Assembly: GCF_000308655.1 (NCBI RefSeq) | Contig: NZ_BAGC01000114.1 | Coordinates: 124,001 to 188,000, forward strand | Source of the DNA: Nocardia niigatensis NBRC 100131 | GTDB lineage: Bacteria; Actinomycetota; Actinomycetes; Mycobacteriales; Mycobacteriaceae | Direction: 5' to 3' | Length of the DNA: 64,000 nt | Part shown: positions 34,551-43,523 of the stretch, one piece after another | Layout of the letters: each line of letters opens with the position of its first letter | How positions within the stretch are numbered: position 1 is the stretch's first letter | The notes under the pieces: generated by a model | Database searches by the model: none | Seen by the model: the letters and a program-made list of their open reading frames with translations, nothing else | Told to the model about the DNA's origin: nothing | Program-made: the position numbers and the translations under genes

Positions 34551-37520
34551 TCAACGGCCGTTCCAGACCGGGGCGCGCTTCTCGGTGAAGGCGCGCACAC
34601 CTTCGGCCGCGTCCTCGGAGAACAGTGCGGTGGACGCGATGTCGTACTGCTTGGCGAAGGCGTCGGCCGTGGTCCAGTCGGAGGTCTCCTCGACAATGCG
34701 TTTGCTGCCCTCCAGGCTGAGCGGCGCGTTGGCGGCGATGCGTTCGGCCAATTCGAGAGCCGCTGTGAGAGCTCGGCCCGGTTCAGCGAGGACATTGATC
34801 AGGCCGAGTTCGGCCAGCCGGGTCGCCTGCATGGGGTCGCCGGTGAGCGCCAGTTGCATGGCGATATTGCGAGGCAGGCGCTCCCGCAGGCGCATGACGC
34901 CGCCGGCGGCGGCGATCAGGCCGCGTTTGGGCTCCGGTATGCCGAATTGCGAATCACGCGCCGCGACAATCAGATCCGCGGCCAAGGCCAGTTCACAGCC
35001 GCCCGCGAGGGCCGGGCCTTCGACGGCGGCGATCAATGGTTTGCGGGGCGGTCTACCGGCGAGCCCCAGGGCGCCGCGGCTCTCGGTGAGCGGGGCTTCC
35101 CCCCGGGCCATCGCCTTCAGATCCATGCCGGAGCTGAAGTAGCCGGCCGCGCCGGTGAGGATGGCGACGCGGGCGTTCGGATCGGCTTCGAAAGCATCAC
35201 ATGCCTTTTCGAGTCCGAGGGCCATGGCGTGATTGACCGCGTTGCGGACCTCGGGGCGGTTCATCGTGATGATCATGATGGGGCCGCGGCGCTCCACCAG
35301 CACGGGCGGCGGTGGGGGCGCGGGCAACTGGTGGCGTTGTGTGCCGTCGAACGTGATATCGCCATCATGGACTGTTACGGACAGTCCCAGCGCGTCGCCG
35401 TCGCGCAGTTCGGCGACGAGGTCGGAACTGTTGCTGCGCATGAGGGCTCGCGCGCCGTCGGGGGTGATCAGGCTGACGATGGCCGCCTCCGGCTCGCCGT
35501 CACGGCCGTAGGGCAGCGTATAGGCCTCGACCACCGCCGGACCCTGGTACTCGGTCCGGACCGGACGGACGGGCGGATTGTCGACGACCGGCCGCAGATG
35601 AGCGTAGGGCCGCTGCGGTGGTGTGGCGGAATAGATGCCCAGTGCGTGCTTGGTGACATACCAGCCGAGCGACGTGCTCAGGCCGAAGGCATCGGGATCG
35701 TCGCGCAATTGCCGAACCATGGTGGCGATCGCGTGGGTGCCGTAATTGTTGCCCGGGCCGCCGCCGAAGGTCAGTCCGCCCGTCACCGAGAGCGAACGGC
35801 CGGGATCGTCTGTCGCGATACCGAGTTCACGGGCGGCGATCTGGACCGCCACCGGGAAGCACGAGTACAGATCCACGGGACCGATCTGATCGATGGTCAC
35901 GCCGGCGTGCTCCAGCGCTGCCGCGCCGACGGCCCGGATCGCCGGGGAGGCAGACAGTTCCGCGCGTTCGGAGACGAACCATTCGTCGTGCGCGCTGGCT
36001 CCGGCGTGTACGAAAACCCACTTGTCCTGCGGGATTCCGGCCTCCTCGGCAGCGGCGGCGCTGCACAGCACCAGTCCGGCGGCCATATCCACCTGCAGGT
36101 TGGCGCACAGCAGTTTGGTGTACGGGGCCGACACGGTCCGGTTCTCCGTGGTCGGTGTGGTCAACTCCGGCGCGCTGAACCGCTGCGGCAGCCAGGCATT
36201 CGGATTGTCCGCGCCCACCGCCGACAACCGCGACCACAGCTCACCGATCGCCTGTAGATGCTCCTTCGGATCCCGGCCGAGCCGATGGCGGTTGGCCGAT
36301 TCCAGGAGCGCGTACATATAGATGGGCGCACCCAGCCCGACAGCCGTTTCGGCGGCGTTGTTGGCCTCTTTGTCGATCCCGGCGATACGAGTCGGCTCCA
36401 CCTCGGGCCCCTGTTCCGGCCACGCCACCTCGGTCCCCGCGCGCTGCGCGGCGGCCATGGTGGCGCCCGCCTCCGCACCGGTCACCAGCACGATCTCGTA
36501 GGTGCCGTCGGAGATGGCCTGCGCCGCTTCATTGACCAGCAACTGGCCACCATCGCCACCGTAGGTCGAGGACTGCACGGTGTCGGCCCCGGGCGCGCCG
36601 ACCGACCGCGCCACCAGGGCGCCCAGGTCTCGGTACTGCCAGGAGGCGCTGGCGACCGCGAATATCGCGTCGGCGGCCGACAGCAGCGACGGCCCCACCC
36701 CGGTGTCCTCCGCGGCCTGCCGTAGCGCCCGCACCGCCAGCGCGGCCGGGTCCTCGGCGGTGTTCGGATGATGCTGTACCAGCTGCCCGGCGCCGACCAG
36801 AACCGGCGTGTTGGGCGCGATCGTGCGACCGGATGCCTTGTGCAGCACCGGCTTCCGTACCGATTTCGCACCGGTGAAAGGGCCCGCCGCAGCGATCCGG
36901 TCCGGCACTCGGTCCAGTGATTCCCGCAATGCCTCCGACAGGCTTCGCACCAGCGACGCACCCAATGGGCCTTCGACGGGTTGCCCCGATAATCCGGCGT
37001 CGAAGTAGGCGGTCGCTCCGTTCGCATCGGCGCGCACGGTCAACCAGAATCCGAGGGTCAGCCCCATCGGCCCGATGCCGCGCAGCACCAGCGCGGTCTC
37101 GTCCACCGCGATCACGGTCCAGGCGACATCGGCGGGTATACCCATGAACTTCACCTGCTGAGCGAACTCCGATCCGGGGTACGCGCCGCTGGGTGCGTCG
37201 CCACGGAAGGCCGCGTGCATGGTCAGCCATTCGGCGAAGCGGCCGGGATCGGTCAGATAGGCCGCGACCTCGGCCACCGGACGGTCGAGATGCTTGCTCG
37301 CATGGGCTGCTTTGTCGAATTCCGCGATCCCGTCCGGCGGGGTGTATTCCTCGGACTCGGCCGGGCCGACGGGCGGCGCGGCGGGCTTGCCCAGCACTCC
37401 GCCGACGACGTCGCGCAGGATCGCCGGATCACTCTTCACGGCGTCGGCCAGTGCCCGTACCGCGCGCACTCGAGCACGCGCCTGCCGCAACACCCCGGGA
37501 AGTCGACCTACGTCAGCCAC
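34551..37520 (-). CDS. Three-domain fusion: SRPBCC - thiolase-like (TLP1 type) - enoyl-CoA hydratase
   Basis: This protein has 989 residues. Residues about 60-205 form an SRPBCC/polyketide-cyclase fold (ASKHLDRPVAEVAAYLTDPG, GFWLTVRADANG). Residues about 232-655 are thiolase-like with the conserved GGPGNNYGTHA His motif, but the usual nucleophilic Cys site reads SSTYGGDGGQLL, with no Cys. Residues about 660-735 match the extra C-terminal domain of type 1 thiolase-like proteins (VEAYTLPYGRDGEPEAAIV). After a PAPPPPPV linker, residues about 741-989 are a crotonase with oxyanion segments SSGMDLK and GPALAGG and both catalytic Glu (GGCELA, FGIPEPK). GTG 37520 is chosen with AAAGGG upstream. It is divergent from a TetR gene. 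Confidence 0.88.
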   Translation of the reverse strand: MADVGRLPGVLRQARARVRAVRALADAVKSDPAILRDVVGGVLGKPAAPPVGPAESEEYTPPDGIAEFDKAAHASKHLDRPVAEVAAYLTDPGRFAEWLTMHAAFRGDAPSGAYPGSEFAQQVKFMGIPADVAWTVIAVDETALVLRGIGPMGLTLGFWLTVRADANGATAYFDAGLSGQPVEGPLGASLVRSLSEALRESLDRVPDRIAAAGPFTGAKSVRKPVLHKASGRTIAPNTPVLVGAGQLVQHHPNTAEDPAALAVRALRQAAEDTGVGPSLLSAADAIFAVASASWQYRDLGALVARSVGAPGADTVQSSTYGGDGGQLLVNEAAQAISDGTYEIVLVTGAEAGATMAAAQRAGTEVAWPEQGPEVEPTRIAGIDKEANNAAETAVGLGAPIYMYALLESANRHRLGRDPKEHLQAIGELWSRLSAVGADNPNAWLPQRFSAPELTTPTTENRTVSAPYTKLLCANLQVDMAAGLVLCSAAAAEEAGIPQDKWVFVHAGASAHDEWFVSERAELSASPAIRAVGAAALEHAGVTIDQIGPVDLYSCFPVAVQIAARELGIATDDPGRSLSVTGGLTFGGGPGNNYGTHAIATMVRQLRDDPDAFGLSTSLGWYVTKHALGIYSATPPQRPYAHLRPVVDNPPVRPVRTEYQGPAVVEAYTLPYGRDGEPEAAIVSLITPDGARALMRSNSSDLVAELRDGDALGLSVTVHDGDITFDGTQRHQLPAPPPPPVLVERRGPIMIITMNRPEVRNAVNHAMALGLEKACDAFEADPNARVAILTGAAGYFSSGMDLKAMARGEAPLTESRGALGLAGRPPRKPLIAAVEGPALAGGCELALAADLIVAARDSQFGIPEPKRGLIAAAGGVMRLRERLPRNIAMQLALTGDPMQATRLAELGLINVLAEPGRALTAALELAERIAANAPLSLEGSKRIVEETSDWTTADAFAKQYDIASTALFSEDAAEGVRAFTEKRAPVWNGR

Positions 37521-37541
37521 TACCTTGCCCTTTCGATTGGC

Positions 37542-37577
37542 GGAACTATTACTAGCCAGATAGTTCCGTGGAACTAT
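37542..37577. promoter_or_regulatory. Operator with three GGAACTAT half-sites
   Basis: GGAACTAT at 37542, its complement ATAGTTCC at 37560 and GGAACTAT again at 37570 form two overlapping palindromes, one with a 10-nt spacer and one with a 2-nt spacer. A weaker fourth half-site ATAGTGG follows at about 37585. They fill the divergent promoter region between the fusion gene and the TetR gene, which probably binds here. Confidence 0.72.
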
Positions 37578-37613
37578 TAGACGGATAGTGGTACCGCATG
37601 TCAAGATGGGCCT

Positions 37614-38264
37614 GTGACCAGACCCGGGGCGCCGCTGTCCAGCCTGCTCAGCCGCGCGATGACCCTGCTCCCGCAGTCGGCGCCCAGCGACGATGCGACC
37701 GATGCGCGGATCCTCGACGCCGCGTTGCGGGTCCTGGCGCGCCGCGGAACCCGCGAGGCGACCATGGACGACATCGCGGCCGAGGCGGGAGTCGGCCGCA
37801 CGACCCTGTTCCGTCGCTACACCGGCAAGGACCAGCTGTTCGAACGGGCGCTGGCACGCGATATCGGCCGCATACTGGCCGTCCTCGCCGACCGGTTCAC
37901 CGAAGTCACCGATCCCACCGAACAGGTGGTGCTCGGTTTCCTCACCGGGCTGGGGCTGGGCGACCACATCTTGTTCCGCGATGCCGACCCGCTCCGCCGA
38001 GCCGAGCTCATCCAGGCCCTCGGACAGGGCGACCCGTCACCGATCACATTGGCCTTCAACGCGATTCGTGCGAATATCGGCAAAGCCCAAGCCGACGGCA
38101 AGATTCCGGCCCGCGACCCCGACGCCCAGGCCGACGCCCTGGTGCACCTGATAATCGGCTACCTGGCCACACCTCACCATGCCATCGATCTGGCCGACCC
38201 CGCGGCGGCCGAACGCGTCGCCCGCGCCGCCGTCGCGCCGATCCTGACCGGAACCATCGACTGA
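37614..38264 (+). CDS. TetR/AcrR family regulator
   Basis: This 216-residue protein has a DNA-binding domain REATMDDIAAEAGVGRTTLF followed by RRYTGKDQLFERALAR. It starts at GTG 37614 only 36 nt after the triple half-site operator. It is transcribed divergently from the SRPBCC-thiolase-crotonase gene and in the same direction as the acyl-CoA dehydrogenase that follows. It is therefore the likely acyl-CoA or related ligand-responsive repressor of this catabolic locus. A CAAGAT at 37602-37607 is a possible -10 for leaderless transcription. Confidence 0.9.
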   Translation: MTRPGAPLSSLLSRAMTLLPQSAPSDDATDARILDAALRVLARRGTREATMDDIAAEAGVGRTTLFRRYTGKDQLFERALARDIGRILAVLADRFTEVTDPTEQVVLGFLTGLGLGDHILFRDADPLRRAELIQALGQGDPSPITLAFNAIRANIGKAQADGKIPARDPDAQADALVHLIIGYLATPHHAIDLADPAAAERVARAAVAPILTGTID

Positions 38265-38415
38265 TCGACACCGGTCCGGGACCGTCCCGCGACGACATCC
38301 GAATACACCGCCCCGCGCTTCGTCGCGCCGCGTATCCCGCGGCGGCGACAGGGCGCTACCCCCCTGCGCCCGAAAGGGCCACGCGCGTCCGATCCCGCAC
38401 ATCTCAGGAGTGAAC

Positions 38416-39576
38416 ATGACAATCGCCTACACCGATCCCTACCGCACACCGGAACGTGTCGCTCTGCGAGAGGCGGTGGGCGAATTCGTCCGCCGCGAGA
38501 TCGCGCCGAATCTCGATCGCTGGGAACGCGAGGGCGCCCTGCCACGCGAATTGCACCGCACCGCGGCGAAATCCGGGCTGTACGGCATCGGCACGCCCGA
38601 GGCGTACGGCGGCGACGGCGGCGACCTCGTCGATATGACCATCGCCACCGAGGCTTTCATCGAGGCCGGCGGTTCGTCGGGCTGCCATTCGGCCCTGTTC
38701 ACACACGGGATCGCGCTACCGCACATCGTCTCCAGCGGCGACTCCACCCTGATCGACCGGTACGTGCGCCCCACCCTCGCCGGGGACCTGATCGGCTCGC
38801 TCGGGGTGACCGAGCCGGAGGCGGGCTCCGATGTCGGATCCCTGCGCACCACCGCGCTGCGCGACGGCGACCACTACGTGGTCAACGGCGCGAAGCTGTT
38901 CATCACCTCCGGCACCCGCGCGGATTTCGTGACGACCGCGGTGCGCACCGGCGGACCGGGCGCGAGTGGCATCAGCTTGCTCGTGATAGACACGGACACT
39001 CCAGGTTTCAGCGTGTCACGGAAGCTGGAGAAGATGGGCTGGCTGTGCTCGGACACCGCCGAGCTGACCTTCACCGACTGCCGGGTACCCGCCGCCAATC
39101 TGGTCGGCGCCGAGAACAGTGGATTCGCGCTCCTCGGCGCGGCTTTCGTCACCGAGCGGGTCAACATCGCGGTGCACGCGTATGCGATCGCACAGCGCTG
39201 CCTGGAGCTGACCCTCGAACACGTCCGGCTGCGTGAGAGCTTCGGCAAGCCGCTGATCGCCCGGCAGGTGGTGCGGCACAAGCTGGTCGAGATGCGCCGG
39301 CACATCGAGCTGGCCCGCACCTACACTCGCCAGGTCGCCTTGCGCGCCACGGCCGGCGAATTCGTCGTCGGAGAAGCCTGCCTGGCGAAGAACTCCGCCG
39401 TCGCGGCCGTCAAACACGTCGTCGATGAAGCGGTCCAGTTGCACGGCGGCATGGGTTACATGCGGGAGTCGGAGGTGGAGCGCCATTACCGCGATGCACG
39501 AATCCTCGGCATCGGCGGCGGCGCCAGCGAAGTGATGACGGATCTGGCGGCCAAGCTTTTCGGCTACGACAGCTGA
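38416..39576 (+). CDS. Acyl-CoA dehydrogenase
   Basis: This 386-residue FAD enzyme has both family signatures: GSLGVTEPEAGSDVGSLRT and QLHGGMGYMRESEVERHYRD. The Glu in GIGGGASEVM is in the usual catalytic-base place. ATG 38416 is chosen because AGGAG at 38406-38410 lies 5 nt upstream, whereas GTG 38410 would overlap it. It introduces the alpha-beta double bond into an acyl-CoA in the cytosol and probably supplies a crotonase in this locus. Chain specificity cannot be told. Confidence 0.94.
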   Translation: MTIAYTDPYRTPERVALREAVGEFVRREIAPNLDRWEREGALPRELHRTAAKSGLYGIGTPEAYGGDGGDLVDMTIATEAFIEAGGSSGCHSALFTHGIALPHIVSSGDSTLIDRYVRPTLAGDLIGSLGVTEPEAGSDVGSLRTTALRDGDHYVVNGAKLFITSGTRADFVTTAVRTGGPGASGISLLVIDTDTPGFSVSRKLEKMGWLCSDTAELTFTDCRVPAANLVGAENSGFALLGAAFVTERVNIAVHAYAIAQRCLELTLEHVRLRESFGKPLIARQVVRHKLVEMRRHIELARTYTRQVALRATAGEFVVGEACLAKNSAVAAVKHVVDEAVQLHGGMGYMRESEVERHYRDARILGIGGGASEVMTDLAAKLFGYDS

Positions 39577-39602
39577 GCCGGAGGGTCGATCAGCGCGGAC
39601 CT

Positions 39603-39636
39603 GTCACCGCGACCGGGCCGACCCGGTCGCGGTGAC
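39603..39636. terminator. Strong bidirectional hairpin
   Basis: Perfect 15-bp arms GTCACCGCGACCGGG and CCCGGTCGCGGTGAC enclose the loop CCGA. It sits midway between the convergent acyl-CoA dehydrogenase and acyl-CoA synthetase genes. No T-tract follows, as is usual in this genome. Confidence 0.8.
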
Positions 39637-39658
39637 GGGGCGGGGTTGGCTCCCGCGG

Positions 39659-41302
39659 TCAGTCCATTTCCTGTAGCACCCGGCGCAGGACCTTGCCGGT
39701 GGCGTTGCGTGGCAGTTCGTCCATGATGATCACGTCGCGGGGAACCTTGTAACGGGCCAGGTTCTCCTTCACGTACGCCTTGATGTCCGGGACGCTCACG
39801 GTGGCGCCGGGCGCCGGAACGATATAGGCGCGCAAGCGTTTTCCGAACTCTTCGTCGGCCACGCCGATGACCGACACCTCGTCGATGTCGGGCCGTGCCG
39901 CGAGCAGGTTCTCGATCTCCAGAGGGTAGACGTTCTCACCGCCGGACACGATCATGTCGTCGTCGCGGCCGTCGATGTGCAGCAGCCCGTGGTCGTCGAT
40001 TCGGCCCATGTCGCCGGTGGACATGTAACCGCCGATGAACTGCTTGTGGCGGCCGTCGGTGTACCCCTCGAACGGCGCACCACTGCGCACGAACACACGA
40101 CCGGAGACATTCCGGGCGGTGACCCTGCGGCCCTCGTCGTCGAACAACGCGATCTTGCTCGTCACCGGCGGGCGACCGACCGAGCCCGGGGCGAGCCGCA
40201 ATTCGTGCGGCTGCGCCACCGTCGCCACCGCGACCTCGGTCGAACCGTAGAGGTTGTAGAGCACGTCGCCGAAGGTGTCCTGCACACGGGTCGCCAGCTC
40301 CGGGGACAACGCCGAGCCCGCCACGGCAATAGTTTTCAGCGTCGACAGGTCGTAGCGCTCGATGATCTCCGGGCCCAGCGCCACCAGGCGATGCAGCATG
40401 GTCGGCACCGCGACCAGCATCTCGGCGCGGTGCTCGCTCACCGCGCGCAGCGTGGCCTCGGCATCGAAACGGCGCAACAGCACGGTCTTGTTGCCCAGGG
40501 CGGTGGCCACGGTCCACGTCCCGAACCCGGTCGAATGGAAGATCGGCGACACGATCACCACGCAGCCCCTGCGCGGGAACGGAAGGCGGTCCGCGATCAT
40601 CGCACTCGCCAGCGGCGTCACCTTGGTGCGCGGTGCGCCCTTGGGCAGACCCGTGGTACCGCTGGTGAGGATGATGAATCCCCCCGGCTGCGCCGGTGCC
40701 GGGGGCATCCGATGGTCGCCACCGTCGATCAACTGATCCACGGTGTGCGCGCCCGCCGGTACCGAGTGCCCCTCGTCCACCCACGTGAGAATGCGCGGCA
40801 GCGTCGGCGGCAGCGCGTCGAGCAGGTCATTGAACTCGCTGTCGTGCAACATGGCTCGCACGTTCTCCCGGGCGGCCACCTCGGCGAACTGCGGTTTGGC
40901 AAATCCGGTGTTCATCATGGCCAGCCGCAGACCGGCACGCCCGGCCGCGCTGATCGCGAGCACCAGGCCGCGGTGGTCACGCGCCAGGACCCCGACCACC
41001 GAACCGGCCGTAAGACCCTGCGCCAGTAGGGCATTGGCCAGGGCATTGGATTGCTCGTCGAGCTCGCCGTAGGTCAGCACCCCGCGCTCGTCGGCGATCG
41101 CGGTCTGGTGCGGATGGTGGCGAGCCCCCGCCATGATCAGCGCCGCCGGTGGACCGTAGATCCGGTTCTCCCGGGCCATTCGCGCCACGCGATCCGGGCG
41201 CCGCAGATCGATCACGCCGCGCTGGTGCAGCCGGACGACGGCTCGCAGCGTCTCGGCCGCGTCACCGAGCCCGGTCGCCAGGCTCTCGAGGTTCCGTGCC
41301 AT
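39659..41302 (-). CDS. AMP-dependent acyl-CoA synthetase (FadD-like)
   Basis: This 547-residue ANL-superfamily ligase has the P-loop IILTSGTTGLPKGAPRTK, adenine-binding YNLYGSTEVAV, STGDMGRIDDHGLLHIDGRD, hinge region DDMIVSGGENVYP and catalytic Lys in PRNATGKVLRR. It activates a carboxylic acid to acyl-AMP and then acyl-CoA. ATG 41302 follows GGAGGAATTCATTC. It heads a minus-strand unit downstream of an SDR gene (53 nt apart). By context it activates the substrate for the neighbouring dehydrogenase and crotonases. Confidence 0.94.
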   Translation of the reverse strand: MARNLESLATGLGDAAETLRAVVRLHQRGVIDLRRPDRVARMARENRIYGPPAALIMAGARHHPHQTAIADERGVLTYGELDEQSNALANALLAQGLTAGSVVGVLARDHRGLVLAISAAGRAGLRLAMMNTGFAKPQFAEVAARENVRAMLHDSEFNDLLDALPPTLPRILTWVDEGHSVPAGAHTVDQLIDGGDHRMPPAPAQPGGFIILTSGTTGLPKGAPRTKVTPLASAMIADRLPFPRRGCVVIVSPIFHSTGFGTWTVATALGNKTVLLRRFDAEATLRAVSEHRAEMLVAVPTMLHRLVALGPEIIERYDLSTLKTIAVAGSALSPELATRVQDTFGDVLYNLYGSTEVAVATVAQPHELRLAPGSVGRPPVTSKIALFDDEGRRVTARNVSGRVFVRSGAPFEGYTDGRHKQFIGGYMSTGDMGRIDDHGLLHIDGRDDDMIVSGGENVYPLEIENLLAARPDIDEVSVIGVADEEFGKRLRAYIVPAPGATVSVPDIKAYVKENLARYKVPRDVIIMDELPRNATGKVLRRVLQEMD

Positions 41303-41355
41303 GAATGAATTCCTCCTTGCGACAAGACGTTCCGGCGGGAACGCCGGTGCGTTTC

Positions 41356-42207
41356 TCAGCTCCGCCCCGCACGTTCGAGATAGAGCGCTCGCTGCGACAT
41401 ATCGGCATTGGACACGGTGTCGTGGCTGCCCAGTAAACGGCCGAACCGATTGCGCAGCCCTTCCGGCATCGTGGTGAGCAGCGCGATGGCGATACCGCTG
41501 ATGCGCGGGACGACTCGCAGCCCGCCCCGTCGGCGAGCCAATGCGTCGACCACCGCGCGCGCGACGTCCTCGGGCTCGACGAAGCCGATCACCCGGGTGA
41601 GCCGGTTCGGAGTGAGCCCGGCGATCAGCTGCGTATTGACGAACGCCGGGCACAGGGTGCTCACCCGCACGTCGAATTTCGCCAACTCCTGATGCAACGC
41701 CGCACCGAGGCCGACGACGCCGAACTTGGTCGCCGAATATGTTGCGACGTCGGGTATCCCGACCAAGCCGAGCACCGAGGCCACGTTCACGATGTGGCCG
41801 CGGCGGCGACCGGCGAAACGCCGAGCGGCGAGCTTCGATCCGATGATCACCCCGCGCAGGTTGATATCCATCTGCCGGTCGGCCAGATCCATCGTCTCCT
41901 CGAGGAACGACCCGGTCGGCATGATGCCCGCGTTGTTGACCAGCCCGTCCAGACCTCCGAGCTCCGTTTCGGCCCGATCCAGGAATTTCTCGAACGACTC
42001 CGGGTCACGCACGTCGAGCCGGACGCCGATCACCTCGGTGCCCGTAGCGGCGGTGAGTTCCGCAGCCGTCGCCGCCAGTGTGTCGTCGTCGATGTCGCCG
42101 ATCACCACCCGCGCTCCCGAGGCGGCCAAAGCCGCCGCGGTGGCTCGCCCTATGCCCCTCGCACCGCCGGTGACCGCCACACGCATGCCTTGGAGACGCA
42201 TCCCCAT
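41356..42207 (-). CDS. Short-chain dehydrogenase/reductase
   Basis: This 283-residue protein has the cofactor motif VAVTGGARGIGRAT, Asp in VVIGDIDDD suggesting NAD preference, LVNNAGIM, catalytic Ser in VNVASVLGLVG and YSATK. The start ATG 42207 follows AGGAG by 5 nt; GTG 42213 is possible. It is encoded just upstream of the acyl-CoA synthetase on the same strand and divergent from the AraC-type regulator. A 3-hydroxyacyl or alcohol substrate is likely but not shown. Confidence 0.92.
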   Translation of the reverse strand: MGMRLQGMRVAVTGGARGIGRATAAALAASGARVVIGDIDDDTLAATAAELTAATGTEVIGVRLDVRDPESFEKFLDRAETELGGLDGLVNNAGIMPTGSFLEETMDLADRQMDINLRGVIIGSKLAARRFAGRRRGHIVNVASVLGLVGIPDVATYSATKFGVVGLGAALHQELAKFDVRVSTLCPAFVNTQLIAGLTPNRLTRVIGFVEPEDVARAVVDALARRRGGLRVVPRISGIAIALLTTMPEGLRNRFGRLLGSHDTVSNADMSQRALYLERAGRS

Positions 42208-42320
42208 ATCCACTCCTCACTGTCTCGCGTATCACGAGGCTAAGAAGCGGACCCCCACCAATCCATGACGTAACCGGTCAAGACTTGTTCTTTCCGGCCA
42301 TTCTGTCCCAGGATGGGCCC

Positions 42321-43331
42321 ATGGCGGTCCACATGAACATGCCGCGGTCCAGCACCAGTGCCGCGATCCTGGTTCAGCTCGGCCTCACCCACGGGCTGAC
42401 CATCGCACAATGCCTCGACGGCTCCGGCGTCACCCTGTCCGTCCTGGACGACGCGAACGGCGAGGTCCGTGCCGCACAGGAATTGCGGGTCGTCCAGAAT
42501 CTGGTCACGCGCCTGGGGCACATCCCCGGTCTCGGCCTGTCCGCGGGCCAGCGGTATCACCTGGCAGCACACGGTATCTGGGCGTTCGCGGTGATGACGA
42601 GCCGCACCGTGCGCCAGGCGCTGCGTATCGGCATCGAGCACATGGACATCGCGTATTCCTTCGCCCGCTGGCGCATCCAGGAAACCGCCACCGGCGCCAC
42701 GGTGACACTCGACTACTCGGCGGCGCCGTCCGAGCTGCGGCAATTCCTGCTCGAACGCGACCTGGCCGAACTCATCACCCTCGATCGCGAACTGCTCGGC
42801 GCGATGGTGCCACCAACGACCGTCGAACTCGCCTGCCCCGCACCGGCCTACGCCACGCGGTTCACCGAACTGCTCGGTGTCACCCCCCTCTTCGACGCAC
42901 CGGTCACCCGGCTCACCCTCGCGCGGGAGATCTTGGAACTCCCCATGCCCCAGGCGAATCCACACGTCGCCGCGCTCGCCGAACAGCAGGCCGCTGACAT
43001 CATGCAACGCCGGCGCCGACGCGACGGCACCGCGGCCCGCGTCCGCGCCGGCCTCCTGGCCCGCGGCGTCACCGCCGCACAGGAAGACATCGCCGCCGAC
43101 CTTCGCATGAGTGTGCGCACACTACGCCGACGCCTCGAGGCCGAAGGCACCTCCTACCGTGGCCTGGTCGCCGAGACCCGTCACCTCCTCGCCGAGGAAC
43201 TCCTCACCCTCGGCACCACCGTCGACGAGGTCGCCCGCCGCCTCGGCTACGCCGACGCTTCCTCCTTCACCCACGCCTTCACCCGCTGGAGCGGCACCAC
43301 ACCGGGCCGCTTCGCCCGCTCCGTCCGGTGA
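42321..43331 (+). CDS. AraC-family regulator (OruR-like, N-terminal arabinose-binding-type domain)
   Basis: This 336-residue protein has an N-terminal sensing region (VRAAQELRVVQNLV, GIWAFAVMTSRTVRQAL) of the kind paired with OruR/AraC regulators of ornithine or lipid catabolism. The C-terminal double helix-turn-helix is AQEDIAADLRMSVRTLRRRL and EVARRLGYADASSFTHAF followed by the closing RWSGTTPGRF. ATG 42321 is chosen; an upstream TTG is less likely. It is divergent from the SDR-synthetase unit and is the likely activator of it. Confidence 0.9.
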   Translation: MAVHMNMPRSSTSAAILVQLGLTHGLTIAQCLDGSGVTLSVLDDANGEVRAAQELRVVQNLVTRLGHIPGLGLSAGQRYHLAAHGIWAFAVMTSRTVRQALRIGIEHMDIAYSFARWRIQETATGATVTLDYSAAPSELRQFLLERDLAELITLDRELLGAMVPPTTVELACPAPAYATRFTELLGVTPLFDAPVTRLTLAREILELPMPQANPHVAALAEQQAADIMQRRRRRDGTAARVRAGLLARGVTAAQEDIAADLRMSVRTLRRRLEAEGTSYRGLVAETRHLLAEELLTLGTTVDEVARRLGYADASSFTHAFTRWSGTTPGRFARSVR

Positions 43332-43474
43332 ACACGACCCGGCTGTTCGGACCGTGAGCTTCGCCTCCGCTCGCCCGGATCGGTGAGGAACCTCAACATG
43401 GCGGGTGATTCACCGACGCCGAACATCCGGTCCCGCAGGGCTATCCGCGCTTCGGCGCCCGAGGACGCGGCGAA

Positions 43475-43501
43475 GTCCGGCCGCGCGAGACACGGCCGGA
43501 C
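43475..43501. terminator. Hairpin between convergent genes
   Basis: Arms GTCCGGCC and GGCCGGAC pair perfectly around an 11-nt loop, between the AraC-type gene and the convergent crotonase gene. The rest of 43332-43523 holds nothing recognised. Confidence 0.55.
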
Positions 43502-43523
43502 CATTGCACGCGGCGGGATCAGT

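Noticed and set aside
33987-36257. A 756-codon plus-strand open frame
   Set aside because: Only its first ~30 codons make sense (TesB-type start). The rest is out of frame with the dehydrogenase remnant or antisense to the fusion gene.
37521-37967. Upstream extension of the SRPBCC-thiolase-crotonase frame
   Set aside because: The extra 149 codons are antisense to the TetR gene and cross the operator; no domain similarity.
43247-43504. Small minus-strand gene before the crotonase
   Set aside because: It overlaps the AraC-type HTH coding region and the terminator hairpin; no supporting motif or start signal.
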